Positions 47,898 through 56,817 of a DNA stretch of 64,000 nt are shown piece by piece. Numbering within the stretch: the first letter of the stretch is position 1; the number at the start of each line of letters is the position of its first letter. The translations under genes and the position numbers were made by a program. Source of the stretch: Larkinella humicola. GTDB taxonomy: Bacteria; Bacteroidota; Bacteroidia; Cytophagales; Spirosomataceae. The notes below the pieces were generated by a model. It did not search any database, was not told the DNA's origin, and saw only the letters and a list, made by a program, of their open reading frames with translations. The stretch covers positions 186,001 to 250,000 of the forward strand of contig NZ_VTWS01000006.1 in the NCBI RefSeq assembly GCF_008727875.1, given 5' to 3'.

Positions 47898-47905
47898 CAA
47901 ATGTA
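47898..47905 (-). promoter_or_regulatory. -7 box of the NIPSNAP gene
   Basis: The minus strand reads TACATTTG (perfect TAnnTTTG); transcription near 47891, ATG at 47872. Confidence 0.6.
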
Positions 47906-48014
47906 GACAGAGAAGCGACAGGATTAATTGATTAATCATAATTTCGATAAAGGCACTTTTTTCAGATAAAAAACTATCTTTACAAATCAAATATCCCTAT
48001 AAAATTTTGATTTT

Positions 48015-48977
48015 ATGCTGAGTCGCGTTGCAAACTCTATCTATTGGATGAACCGCTACATTGAACGGGCCGACAATTATTCCCGTTTTATGAGTGTTAA
48101 TTTTAATCTGGCGTTGGATTTACCGCCCAATGTCGACGAACAATGGGAACCGCTTTTAATTGCCACCGCTGATAATTACCTGTTTTACAACTACTACCAG
48201 GAACCAACCCGCGAGAATGTCATCGATTTTATGACCTTCGACAAGCGGAATCCCAACTCCATTGTGAGCTGCCTGAACAACGCCCGGGAGAACGCCCGGA
48301 CAATCCGGGAAAGCATTTCGAAGGAAATGTGGGAAAACATCAACGACCTGTATCTGCGCGTTCGGGACACGACCACGAAAGGAGAATCAAACCTGAACCG
48401 GTTGCAGGATTTTTTAAATAACGTCAAAAATGGTTGTCAGCATTTTTACGGCGTCATCGACTGCACCATTACGCGCAACGAAGCCTGGCATTTCGGGCGG
48501 GTGGGCCGGTTTCTGGAGCGTGCCGACAAAACCTCCCGGTTCCTGGATGTGAAGTATTTTACGCTCCTCCCCGATGCCGACGCCGTGGGTTCTACGCTCG
48601 ATTTGATGATCTGGACGGCCGTTCTGAAATCGGGCAGTGCCTACAACATGTATCGCCAGCAATACAAAATGATCAGTTCATCAACCATTGTTGAATTCCT
48701 GATCCTGGACAAACTTTTCCCCCGTTCGGTTGCGCACTGCATCCGCCAGGCCGAACTGTCGCTCTACGAAATATCGGGAAATCTGATTACCAATGGGTTT
48801 AAAAACGAGGCCGAAAAAGCGCTCAGCAAACTTCGGTCAGAGATTGAGTTTACCGAAACCTCCGAGCTTTTCAAAACCGGCCTGCATCAATACCTGGATC
48901 GTTTTCAGATTCGTACCAACGAAGCCGCCAAAGCCGTTTATGAAACGTATTTCAGCTTGAAACCAGTCGAAGCCTGA
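48015..48977 (+). CDS. Alpha-E domain protein
   Basis: 320 residues, all helical. The start MLSRVANSIYWMNRYIERADNYSR is the alpha-E signature; later NARENARTIRESISKEMWENIN, HFGRVGRFLERADKTSRFLD and FPRSVAHCIRQAE fit. These proteins normally occur with a circularly permuted ATP-grasp protein and a transglutaminase-like protein, proposed to modify a peptide. No such partner is next to it here. A possible -7 box TATCTTTA lies at 47975. Confidence 0.92.
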   Translation: MLSRVANSIYWMNRYIERADNYSRFMSVNFNLALDLPPNVDEQWEPLLIATADNYLFYNYYQEPTRENVIDFMTFDKRNPNSIVSCLNNARENARTIRESISKEMWENINDLYLRVRDTTTKGESNLNRLQDFLNNVKNGCQHFYGVIDCTITRNEAWHFGRVGRFLERADKTSRFLDVKYFTLLPDADAVGSTLDLMIWTAVLKSGSAYNMYRQQYKMISSSTIVEFLILDKLFPRSVAHCIRQAELSLYEISGNLITNGFKNEAEKALSKLRSEIEFTETSELFKTGLHQYLDRFQIRTNEAAKAVYETYFSLKPVEA

Positions 48978-49043
48978 CAAACGCTCAACGGCTTGGGGGA
49001 ATTTTCATTGACACAGAAGTTCACTCAAGCCGTTGAACTGTCG

Positions 49044-49811
49044 TTATTTATAAAACGGAAACGTCAGGGCGACGTACCCCATGGCGGCCCGGTTGCGGAA
49101 ACGCCGGTTATCATCCTCAATATTCAAATTGCTGGCCCGCATTTCGGTGGTAATCCAGTGGTAACCGACTTTCACGCCCATCCGTCGCAACACATTCAGC
49201 CTCACATAGACTTCGCTGGAGAGTGATCCCAGATCATTATCGCCCAGCAATCGCAGATTCAGGCGCTGAGGCTGAGCGTATTGCAGGGGTGAAACCCGAA
49301 AACTCACGGTATCGATTTCTGAATCGGCATTGGTGTGTTCAAAACGACCGGTTGTCGACCGGTAGCGTCCTTCCCGGCTTTTGCCGAATCCCAGGCCGAT
49401 CAGATCGGCACCAGCTCCTACTTCCACCGGTCCCAGCCGAATCTGCGCCCTCAAACCAAAATTGACGGTTGAAACCGTTACCCAATCGAACCGCATGGTA
49501 TCGATGTTGGCCGCTACTTCGGGAGCAGATAAGGCCCCGAAGCCGGTTTTTTCACGGGTGAGCCGGGCGGGGGCCGTCGTATAATTCAGGTTATCTCCGT
49601 AAAAAGTCCCCCCTTTGATCGTCCAGCCAATCGAAAAAATCTTATTGGCGTCCAGATTTAACAATTCGTAGTACGTAAAAGACGGAGCCAGGTAATCTTT
49701 TTTAAATGCGGCCCCCACATCCACCCCGCTGCTGATCCGGCTGGCGGTGGGCGTTTGTGAGAAGGCGACGGCAGACGTAAAGACAAGTGCTAATGTTACT
49801 ATTTTTTTCAT
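49044..49811 (-). CDS. Outer-membrane beta-barrel, unrecognised
   Basis: 255 residues with a signal peptide (MKKIVTLALVFTSAVAFSQ). The mature part has alternating strands with aromatic ends (FGLRAQIRLGPVEVGAGADLIGLGFG; EVYVRLNVLRRMGVKVGYHWI) and finishes MGYVALTFPFYK, with the C-terminal aromatic pattern needed for barrel insertion. It lacks any larger domain. The -7 box at 49834-49841 is good and the ATG at 49811 begins the signal peptide. Confidence 0.75.
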   Translation of the reverse strand: MKKIVTLALVFTSAVAFSQTPTASRISSGVDVGAAFKKDYLAPSFTYYELLNLDANKIFSIGWTIKGGTFYGDNLNYTTAPARLTREKTGFGALSAPEVAANIDTMRFDWVTVSTVNFGLRAQIRLGPVEVGAGADLIGLGFGKSREGRYRSTTGRFEHTNADSEIDTVSFRVSPLQYAQPQRLNLRLLGDNDLGSLSSEVYVRLNVLRRMGVKVGYHWITTEMRASNLNIEDDNRRFRNRAAMGYVALTFPFYK

Positions 49812-49833
49812 ATAGGAAACTTACTTTGTAAAG

Positions 49834-49841
49834 CAAAGTTA
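49834..49841 (-). promoter_or_regulatory. -7 box of the beta-barrel gene, within a palindrome
   Basis: The minus strand reads TAACTTTG, a perfect TAnnTTTG. It overlaps ACTTTG-N4-CAAAGT (a 6-bp inverted repeat at 49823-49839), which may be an operator. Confidence 0.55.
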
Positions 49842-50052
49842 ATGGGATTAACTGAAAGCTGGTGGTTTTGTTTCGCGCCGACCGCATCGTTTTTTTGCCA
49901 AAAATTCGTTCTACGGCCAATCCGATAACATTCAGGCAAGTAAATGGTTTAGAAAACTTACATGTATAGGTCACAACTGACGGTTCGTGAATCCTGCTTT
50001 GAAACCGGTGTCAAAGGCCTTGAAATCCATGATTGCCCAAACAATAATTTTC
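49842..50052. other. Intergenic, nothing recognised
   Basis: No gene or structured element is seen between the beta-barrel promoter and the glgB terminator. Confidence 0.4.
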
Positions 50053-50081
50053 ATAAAAAGTATGCCCGCGCGGGGCATACC
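50053..50081 (-). terminator. Terminator of glgB
   Basis: Minus strand: GTATGCCCC pairs with GGGCATAC (50060-50080) and is followed by TTTTTATG, 8 bases past the stop codon. Confidence 0.83.
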
Positions 50082-50087
50082 TGAACT

Positions 50088-52100
50088 TTATGCTTCATTA
50101 TTCTGATACTTCAGCACCACCGCTCCCAACGGCGGCACGGTGAGGATGATGGAAGCCTGACGCCCTTGCCACTCCTGCGGTTGCGAGACAAGCGGCTGGC
50201 TATTCAGCAGACCACTCCCAAAAAACGCCCGGTCATCGCTGTTGAACAACTCGACCCAGGTGCCTGCCGCCGGAACACCAATGCGGTAGTCGGTGCGGGG
50301 AATGGGCGTCATGTTCAGCACAATCACCACCTGCTCTTTGGTACGGGTGCCTTTCCGGGCGTAGACAATCATGCTATTTTCGCGGTCCGTCGTGTCGATC
50401 CACTCGAAGCCCTCGGCCACAAAGCTCTGCTCATACAGCGCCGGTTCGCTGCGATACAGCCGGTTTAAGGCTTTCATACACTCCTTCATGCCCTGATGAG
50501 GTGTATAATCGAGGAGGTGCCAGTCGAGGCTCCCATCGAATTTCCACTCCGAGGTTTGCCCAAATTCACAGCCCATGAACAGCAGCTTGGTGCCGGGATG
50601 TGTGAACATATACGTAAACAACAGCCGCAGGTTGGCAAATCGTTGCCACTCGTCACCCGGCATTTTGCTGATCAGGGCCTTTTTGCCGTAGACTACCTCA
50701 TCGTGCGAAAATGGCAGCATGAAGTTTTCCGAAAACGCATACACTGTGCTGAACGTCAGCTCGTCCTGGTGCCAGCGACGGTAATACGAATCGCGCTGAA
50801 AATACCGCAGGGTGTCGTTCATCCAGCCCATCATCCACTTCATGCCGAAACCCAAACCGCCCGTGTAGGTGGGTCGGGTCACGCCCGGGAAGGCCGTCGA
50901 CTCCTCGGCAATCATCTGGACTTCCGGAAAGTCCTTGTAAACCGCTTCGTTCAGTTCCTTGAAGAGCGAAATGGCTTCCAGGTTTTCCCGGCCACCGAAT
51001 ACGTTTGGTTCCCATTCGCCGTGGTTACGGGAATAATCGAGGTAGAGCATCGACGCGACGGCATCAACCCGCAGTCCGTCGGCATGAAACCGGTCCAGCC
51101 AGAACAGGGCATTGCTAAGCAAAAACGCCCGCACCTCGTTGCGACCGTAATTAAAAATATAGCTTTTCCAGTCGGGATGGTAGCCCTTCCGCATGTCGGG
51201 GTGTTCATACAGGTGCGAACCGTCGAACTCATACAAGCCGTGGGCATCACCCGGAAAGTGCGAAGGTACCCAGTCGAGGTACACGCCGATGTTTTCCTGG
51301 TGCAGCCGTTCGATCATGTTCATGAAATCCTGTGGCGTACCAAACCGGCTGGTCGGCGCAAAATACCCGGTAATCTGATAGCCCCACGACGGGTCATACG
51401 GATGCTCCATAACGGGCATAAACTCGACGTGCGTAAAGCCCAGTTCCTTGATGTAGGGCACCAGTGCATCGGCCACTTCGTTGTACGACAACTGCCGCGT
51501 GGGTTCCGACGGATCACGACGCCACGAATTTAGGTGAAGTTCATAGACGGAAATGGGTTTGTTGAGGGCATTGAATTTGCCCCGGTTCCGCATCCAGTAA
51601 TCATCTTTCCATTCGTACCAGTTGTCCCAGACAACCGAGCCGGTTTTGGGCGGGGTTTCCCACCAGAGCGCAAACGGATCGCCTTTTTCAAGTTCCCGGC
51701 CGCTATCGTGCGTGATGGCATATTTATAAATCTCACCCCGGCCAATGTGGGGTACAAAAGCTTCCCAGATGCCCGAACTATCCCAGCGAACTTTCAGCGG
51801 GTGGCTTCCTTTGTTCCAGCCGTTGAAATTGCCGATGACGGCGACATACCGGGCCGACGGTGCCCAGACGGCAAAATACGTACCGACAACCCCGTCGACT
51901 TCGACGACGTGTGAGCCCAGCTTTTCATACAGACGGGTGTGTTTTCCGGCCCGGAAAAGATAGATGTCAAATTCGCTCAATCGACTGTAATTTCCTGAAC
52001 CGGTTGAAGGCGACGGCGATTCCGGTGTTTGGTCGACAGTCTCCGTTTCCGGTTTTAGGTCAGTGGTAACAGGACTTTGTTTGGTCGTACGTTTCGCCAT
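50088..52100 (-). CDS. glgB: 1,4-alpha-glucan branching enzyme GlgB
   Basis: 670 residues. It builds alpha-1,6 branches in glycogen. An N-terminal CBM48 domain (GTYFAVWAPSARYVAVIGNFNGW) precedes the GH13 barrel: SVYELHLNSWRR, FMPVMEHPYDPSWGYQ, the nucleophile in DGLRVDAVASML, the acid in MIAEESTAFPGVT and FSHDEVVYGKKAL. The C-domain ends with VPPLGAVVLKYQ. The N-terminus has an extra disordered, TPESPSPSTGSG-containing segment. Part of the minus-strand glycogen group with maltokinase and glgE. Confidence 0.97.
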   Translation of the reverse strand: MAKRTTKQSPVTTDLKPETETVDQTPESPSPSTGSGNYSRLSEFDIYLFRAGKHTRLYEKLGSHVVEVDGVVGTYFAVWAPSARYVAVIGNFNGWNKGSHPLKVRWDSSGIWEAFVPHIGRGEIYKYAITHDSGRELEKGDPFALWWETPPKTGSVVWDNWYEWKDDYWMRNRGKFNALNKPISVYELHLNSWRRDPSEPTRQLSYNEVADALVPYIKELGFTHVEFMPVMEHPYDPSWGYQITGYFAPTSRFGTPQDFMNMIERLHQENIGVYLDWVPSHFPGDAHGLYEFDGSHLYEHPDMRKGYHPDWKSYIFNYGRNEVRAFLLSNALFWLDRFHADGLRVDAVASMLYLDYSRNHGEWEPNVFGGRENLEAISLFKELNEAVYKDFPEVQMIAEESTAFPGVTRPTYTGGLGFGMKWMMGWMNDTLRYFQRDSYYRRWHQDELTFSTVYAFSENFMLPFSHDEVVYGKKALISKMPGDEWQRFANLRLLFTYMFTHPGTKLLFMGCEFGQTSEWKFDGSLDWHLLDYTPHQGMKECMKALNRLYRSEPALYEQSFVAEGFEWIDTTDRENSMIVYARKGTRTKEQVVIVLNMTPIPRTDYRIGVPAAGTWVELFNSDDRAFFGSGLLNSQPLVSQPQEWQGRQASIILTVPPLGAVVLKYQNNEA

Positions 52101-52173
52101 AAGAAAGCTATATCGTTTAGCTCGTGAAATATAGACAAATTTTCACCGATGAATCCAATGAATTCAACCGGTT

Positions 52174-52767
52174 TTATTCTTCGAAGACTTCGTGGAGATC
52201 GATTTGGAGGTTCGGAAAGATCAGCGGAGACAAGGTATCGCTCTCGTCGTACGGGTGTTGCCCGATAAACTGCCCCTGTTCGTTGAGCGTATAGACCAGG
52301 ACGTTATCGTATTCGGGCTGAACAATCCAGTATTCCCGGACACCGGCTTCCTGATACGCATCAAACTTCTCCTTCATTTCTTTCTTCGTATTGCCTTTCG
52401 ACAATACTTCGATCACCAGGTCCGGTGCGCCAATGCAACCCGCATCGTCCAGTTTGGCCACATCGCAAACGATGCACAGATCCGGCTGAACCACGGTGGT
52501 AATCGTTTCATTCGTCAGTTTATTCTTGCGGGGCAGTCGAACATCGAACGGCGCCATAAAGACCTGACAGGGTTTACCCTTCATGTAATTGCCAAACGGC
52601 AAATAGAACTTACCAACCAACTGCTGGTGTCGGCGACTGGGTGCGGGCAACATTTTCCAGATGTAGCCGCGTATCAATTCAAGCCGCTCCTGAACCCGCC
52701 ACGTCAGGTAGTCGGCATAAGTGTATTGCCGGGTTAAATCCAACTGATCCAAACTGGTTATTTCCAT
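52174..52767 (-). CDS. Uma2 family endonuclease-like protein
   Basis: 197 residues of the PD-(D/E)XK-type Uma2 family (DUF820). Signatures: YTYADYLTWRVQERLELIRGYIWKM (E/D of the fold), VVQPDLCIVCD, APDLVIEVLSKGNTKKEM (the D...EVxSxxN core), KFDAYQEAGVREYWIV. Activity is not established. From memory, genes of this family are very numerous and scattered in cyanobacteria and Bacteroidota. It lies between glgB and maltokinase, and its promoter overlaps the end of the maltokinase gene. Confidence 0.93.
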   Translation of the reverse strand: MEITSLDQLDLTRQYTYADYLTWRVQERLELIRGYIWKMLPAPSRRHQQLVGKFYLPFGNYMKGKPCQVFMAPFDVRLPRKNKLTNETITTVVQPDLCIVCDVAKLDDAGCIGAPDLVIEVLSKGNTKKEMKEKFDAYQEAGVREYWIVQPEYDNVLVYTLNEQGQFIGQHPYDESDTLSPLIFPNLQIDLHEVFEE

Positions 52768-52785
52768 AGAAATGCGCGTTTAGCA

Positions 52786-52793
52786 CAAACTTA
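52786..52793 (-). promoter_or_regulatory. -7 box of the Uma2 gene
   Basis: Minus strand TAAGTTTG, a perfect TAnnTTTG, overlapping the stop codon of the upstream gene; transcription near 52779 and ATG at 52767. It allows expression separate from maltokinase. Confidence 0.5.
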
Positions 52794-54476
52794 CTCTTTT
52801 TTCGTCTGCAACAACCCCATTTGCAGCAGCGGGAGTTCCGAATTTCGGCTCGGGTCGGCAATCCGTATTTTTTCAATTTCCCGGATCACATCCATGATTC
52901 CCTTCAGCGGAATTTTGACCCAGGCCGGTCGATAACTGATCTCGTACCCCAGTTCATACACGGCTTTTTCCAGCAAATACACCAGCAGCAGGAAGTTCAC
53001 TTCGTTGCTGTTCTTAAACAGCGGATGCGGGCTGCCAATCGTGTCCAGATAAGCATCCATGTACGTATCCCGAATGAGTTTGAACCAGCGTTCGGAAACG
53101 CGCTGCAGGTGATCAGGCTCGATACCGGCGGTTTCTGTGCTACCAAAGAGTTTGGCCGAAACCGCATAATGATACGACCGGATCATCCCGGCGACGTCTT
53201 TCAGGGGTGAATGTTTGATCTTTCGCTCGCTGATGCTGCTTTCCGGCTCGCCTTCAAAGTCAATGATAATGAAATCGTTACCCGTTGCCAGCACCTGTCC
53301 CAGGTGGTAATCGCCGTGAATCCGGATGCGCAGCGAGTCGAGCGGGCGGGTGCGAAAATCGTCGACAAATTCGTCGATCATCTCCTTAGCTTCCATGAAC
53401 ACCCACGCCAGGCTTTGCGCCAGCGGATCAAGTTTCGTGTAATTGTCGATGAGCAGGTTATACCGCCGTTCGAGCAGACTTTCAAACCGCCGGATGATGA
53501 ACTCCCGGTAGTCGTCAGTGAAGGGTTCAGCAGCAAACGCCGGATCGCCCGATTCCGGACCGTACAACGCCAGGTGCATTTGACCCGTCCGTCGGCCCAG
53601 CAATTCTACCCGGTCGAACACGTCTTCCCGGATCGTAAATAACCGGTGCGGAACGGCATACAGAAAATCGTTGAGGTAATCCCCGGTCTGGTTCCAGCTA
53701 TCCTGCTGATTTTCGACCATTCGCTGCATCATTCCGAGTGTAATGTCCGGCACCCCTTCCTGCTCCCAGATCATGCTTCCGGCGTAGGCCGGGATGTGGG
53801 CAAAGTTGCTTTTTTCGGTCAGAAAACTGACCAGATCCACTTCCGGATTGGTTTCCTGAAAAAGCTTGCGGTAAAGTTTCAGGAAGTATTTCTCACCCTG
53901 AGCCGGAACGCCAAAAACCAATGCAGAATTACTCGAGTCAACGGGCAATACGCGACTGGTAACCAGCACACTGACGTCTTCAATGGCCAATCCCTTTCCC
54001 CGGTGGAAGGTCAGTTGTCCGTCTTTTTGAGTCAGTGTTTTCTGGTTCACGAGGTTACCATACAGGGCCTGCCGGAACCGCTCGTCGTAAATGGCATCGA
54101 CTACCAAACCACGTTTTTTATCAAAAACCGCAATTGTCAGAATCCCTTTCGGCACAATGGCCGGTGCGTCGGGCTGATCAACTTCAACAAATGATAAAGG
54201 AAGTAAATAACGCTCCGTTTCACCGTCGGCATAGCCCACTTCAACGATTAGCAGAAACGCTTTTTCGAGGGAAAAGGCATCGGTCTGAAACGCGATTTCG
54301 TGTATAAAACGAATACGGAATCCCTCCTGTTGGCGGGCTTTACCGGCAAACCACCGGCACGAGTTCACATAGGGAGGTAGAATCGCCGTTTCCAGGAACC
54401 GGATAGCATCCTGATCCCGGATCAGATTACTCCAGGCATGCGGGCTGGTCAGGTTGGTGGCGGTTGAGTCGAACAT
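52791..54476 (-). CDS. Maltokinase (Mak/Pep2 type)
   Basis: 561 residues. It phosphorylates maltose to maltose 1-phosphate with ATP. The kinase-like fold is visible in RWFAGKARQQEGF (N-cap region), GEKYFLKLYRKL (ATP-binding Lys), IHGDYHLGQVLATG (catalytic loop HGDYHLGQ) and IIDFEGEPE (metal Asp). In many bacteria this domain is fused to trehalose synthase (TreS); here it stands alone and TreS is absent from the window. It feeds GlgE at 61.7 kb. I leave the symbol empty because names differ (mak, pep2). Confidence 0.93.
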   Translation of the reverse strand: MFDSTATNLTSPHAWSNLIRDQDAIRFLETAILPPYVNSCRWFAGKARQQEGFRIRFIHEIAFQTDAFSLEKAFLLIVEVGYADGETERYLLPLSFVEVDQPDAPAIVPKGILTIAVFDKKRGLVVDAIYDERFRQALYGNLVNQKTLTQKDGQLTFHRGKGLAIEDVSVLVTSRVLPVDSSNSALVFGVPAQGEKYFLKLYRKLFQETNPEVDLVSFLTEKSNFAHIPAYAGSMIWEQEGVPDITLGMMQRMVENQQDSWNQTGDYLNDFLYAVPHRLFTIREDVFDRVELLGRRTGQMHLALYGPESGDPAFAAEPFTDDYREFIIRRFESLLERRYNLLIDNYTKLDPLAQSLAWVFMEAKEMIDEFVDDFRTRPLDSLRIRIHGDYHLGQVLATGNDFIIIDFEGEPESSISERKIKHSPLKDVAGMIRSYHYAVSAKLFGSTETAGIEPDHLQRVSERWFKLIRDTYMDAYLDTIGSPHPLFKNSNEVNFLLLVYLLEKAVYELGYEISYRPAWVKIPLKGIMDVIREIEKIRIADPSRNSELPLLQMGLLQTKKE

Positions 54477-54578
54477 GGAGACAGATCGGTGGTACAGGCA
54501 AAGCGATTCTGCCCGTAATAATACAAAGTGATTCCGTAAATAAGCCTGTTTGATAAGTATAAATTGCGAATCAAAATC

Positions 54579-55178
54579 TCATTCCAGCAGATAATCCATG
54601 AGGATTTTCCACTGAATTTTCTGGTAGAAAAGCCAGCCTGCCGTGGCAATGACGGTATTGACCACTGCACGGCCCCCGGCTTCCGGATTCTGGTTGTTGA
54701 TTCGCTCGTTCTCACCAATCTGACAAGCCGTAAGGGTATTTCCCACCCATTCCACGCGAAATGTACTGGTCGATTCATCCGTAAAAAAATGTTCAGTCCG
54801 GTTTTCGTTTTCGTGTGGATCCGCACAGGGACGGGCGGTAAAACCGGCTTTTCTTTCCTCATCAACGACCTGCGTAACCGTTACCCAGTTTTCGGGCGTT
54901 GGGCCGGGGAGTTCCAGGCGAATGAAATCGTTAACCGCAGGCCGACCCGACGGTTTTGGATGACCGGCAGCATCGTGCAACACAAACCCGGCGGTAAGAC
55001 TGGATACGTCAGACCAGCGGTTGACGTCAAAAACTTTCTCTCTCGCGCGGGCGAAGGCCTGCTGGGCCGTCTGATGGTCCGGAAGATTTTTCTGACTGCA
55101 ATACGTCTTGTCAACTGAATCATCCCCTTTCAAAAGATCGACACCGTGCTGAATGGTCTCTTTGATGCTGGTTTTCAT
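54579..55178 (-). CDS. Unrecognised protein
   Basis: 199 residues: helical start (KETIQHGVDLLKGDDSVDKTY), a middle with SSLTAGFVLHDAAGHPKPSGRP, IRLELPGPTPENWVTVTQVVDE, and a C-terminal part AVVNTVIATAGWLFYQKIQWKILM that may be a membrane or hydrophobic helix. No signal peptide and no motif I can place. Tandem PEP-type phrases are absent. It lies between the maltokinase gene and a secreted Lys/Ser-rich protein. Confidence 0.6.
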   Translation of the reverse strand: MKTSIKETIQHGVDLLKGDDSVDKTYCSQKNLPDHQTAQQAFARAREKVFDVNRWSDVSSLTAGFVLHDAAGHPKPSGRPAVNDFIRLELPGPTPENWVTVTQVVDEERKAGFTARPCADPHENENRTEHFFTDESTSTFRVEWVGNTLTACQIGENERINNQNPEAGGRAVVNTVIATAGWLFYQKIQWKILMDYLLE

Positions 55179-55213
55179 ACGGTTAAAGAGAAATGGTTTA
55201 CCGGATAGGTATC

Positions 55214-55250
55214 AAAAACCCATTCCAATCAACCGATCGAAATGGGTTTT
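55214..55250 (-). terminator. Terminator of the secreted Lys-rich gene
   Basis: Minus strand: AAAACCCATT pairs with AATGGGTTTT and runs on as TTTGAT. Confidence 0.7.
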
Positions 55251-55276
55251 GTTAGCAAATAATCAAAAACCGTCCG

Positions 55277-55651
55277 CTAGTTTTCAGAACCTGCGTCACC
55301 GAACGTACGGCCTTTGCTCCGTTCTTTTTTCGTTTTAGGACTGGCTTTCGCTTTTTCTTTCACCGAGACCTTGCCGTCGGCAGTTGACGGCGACCGCGCT
55401 TCCCGACTTGCCTGCTTGCCCGAACGTCCGAATTTATTGGAGGTGCTGTTGCTATCCGGGCGAACGCCGGTTACGTTGCGGCTGATGCCCGCCCGGGTTT
55501 TGCCGGACTCCGTTTTCTGTTCTTTCACATTCGTACTCTTACCCTGAGACGGATTGGCCGCATTGCCTTCCGAGCTGGTCGTCTGAGCCTGGGTCGGCAA
55601 GGTGCTGAACAACCCGGCCACTACCGCTGCGATTAAGATTCCTTTTTTCAT
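55277..55651 (-). CDS. Small secreted Lys/Ser-rich low-complexity protein
   Basis: 124 residues with a signal peptide (MKKGILIAAVVAGLFSTLPTQAQ). The mature part is disordered and rich in Lys, Ser, Asn and Gly (KSTNVKEQKTESGKTRAG, KVSVKEKAKASPKTKKERSKG). No globular domain. It may bind polyanions or be a spacer; function unknown. Confidence 0.6.
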   Translation of the reverse strand: MKKGILIAAVVAGLFSTLPTQAQTTSSEGNAANPSQGKSTNVKEQKTESGKTRAGISRNVTGVRPDSNSTSNKFGRSGKQASREARSPSTADGKVSVKEKAKASPKTKKERSKGRTFGDAGSEN

Positions 55652-55953
55652 TCGTTGAGTTGATTAAATGACGTATTCCCGTCCACAAAAAGTCGGGTTC
55701 AGCGCATGACCCGGGGTTGAGACGGATTCAATTCACCCCAAACCCGGCATCAATGGTTGCAAAACCTACCTCGTTAACACCATTCGTTTCTGCATTGTTA
55801 TCGAAAATAAGCCACGGCCCCCAACTTTATAGTCTAAAAAACCGCATCCTTCCGGCGCAGGAATGGGAATTCCGAAACGGTTCATTCTCTGATCCGGTTT
55901 CTGTATTTTGGTCCTGCTGGCAGATAGATTCGTGGAGTTGCAGGTCAGGGGCG
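55652..55953. other. Intergenic, no gene
   Basis: No coding sequence or clear hairpin is seen. GGGGCGTTAGCTCAG at 55948 resembles a tRNA 5' end but continues as the cheB-like reading frame and lacks the other arms. Confidence 0.45.
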
Positions 55954-56571
55954 TTAGCTCAGCCAGTTCAATGATTCCCATGTCGAAGGCGTTTTCTCCG
56001 GCACGTCCTCCTGCGTCAGGCGTTTGAGCAATTCCGCCATATCGGCCATCCGGACGCGGTGATCGACATCGACGAATTCCAGCACACTATCCGGCATACT
56101 GGGATACAGCGCATCGTCCGGTTCCTGAATAATGGTCAGACCGCCGAGCCGTTTGATGGACCACATACCCGATGTGCCGTCGTTCAGCATTCCTGTCAGC
56201 ACAATGCCAATCACGCGGGGACCGTAGGTATAAGCGGCCGATCGAAACAGTGCGTCGATGGATGGACGGAAGCGGTTTTCTTTCGGACCTTTTTTGACAA
56301 TGATCCGATCGTGTTCAACCAGCAGGTGATGGTCGGGAGGAGCCACATAAATCTGACCCGGTCGAACGCTTTCTCCATCCCGGGGATGAACGGCCTTCAA
56401 GGGTCCCGCGTGGGTCAGAATGTCGGGTAAAAAACTGGGCGAGTGGGGCGAAAGATGCTGTACGATAAAAATAGAAGCCCCAAAATCGGAGGAAAGAGTC
56501 GGCATCAGTCTTTTCAGAGCCGTTATGCCCCCTGCCGACGAGCCAATGACCACAATATCGCGCTTTGCCAC
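55954..56571 (-). CDS. Stand-alone CheB-type methylesterase domain
   Basis: 205 residues. It removes methyl groups from, or deamidates, chemoreceptor-type glutamyl residues. Active-site elements are GSSAGGITALKRL (Ser), VQHLSPHSP (His) and TGMLNDGTSGMW (Asp). The regulatory receiver domain of canonical CheB is missing. It lies divergent from a CheB-CheR-PAS fusion that carries a CheB domain of its own, so the pair may act in a non-flagellar signalling module; no methyl-accepting receptor is nearby. Confidence 0.92.
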   Translation of the reverse strand: MAKRDIVVIGSSAGGITALKRLMPTLSSDFGASIFIVQHLSPHSPSFLPDILTHAGPLKAVHPRDGESVRPGQIYVAPPDHHLLVEHDRIIVKKGPKENRFRPSIDALFRSAAYTYGPRVIGIVLTGMLNDGTSGMWSIKRLGGLTIIQEPDDALYPSMPDSVLEFVDVDHRVRMADMAELLKRLTQEDVPEKTPSTWESLNWLS

Positions 56572-56625
56572 AACCGTTTATCCGTGAACTCCTGGTAATT
56601 AGTTTCTATAGTATTCTCTTTAGAC

Positions 56626-56689
56626 CTTTCGCTTTTTGCCCCAAAAGTGGATTTAGGAGCAAAAGCGAAAGTGCAAAGAATTATCAGAC
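56626..56689. repeat. Small palindrome related to the 29.7 kb repeat
   Basis: CTTTCGCTTTT (56626-56636) pairs with AAAAGCGAAAG (56661-56671). It is followed by AAGAATTATCAGA (56677-56689), the same 13 bases as at 29792-29804. Both lie in the gap upstream of a plus-strand gene. Confidence 0.6.
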
Positions 56690-56817
56690 AAAAGTCCTGC
56701 TTTCATTAAAATACGGTAACAATCCTGGAAGGTCTGGAAATTCCTCACCTTCCAAACGCGCGCTCTTCCCGTTTCAAAGTAAACCAGTAACTTGCACGAT
56801 AGTTTTTGGAAACTGGT

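Noticed and set aside
50496-51533. 345-codon plus-strand frame inside glgB
   Set aside because: Antisense to glgB with no recognisable domains.
55948-55962. tRNA-like start GGGGCGTTAGCTCAG
   Set aside because: No anticodon, T-arm or acceptor pairing follows; it overlaps the cheB-like coding end.
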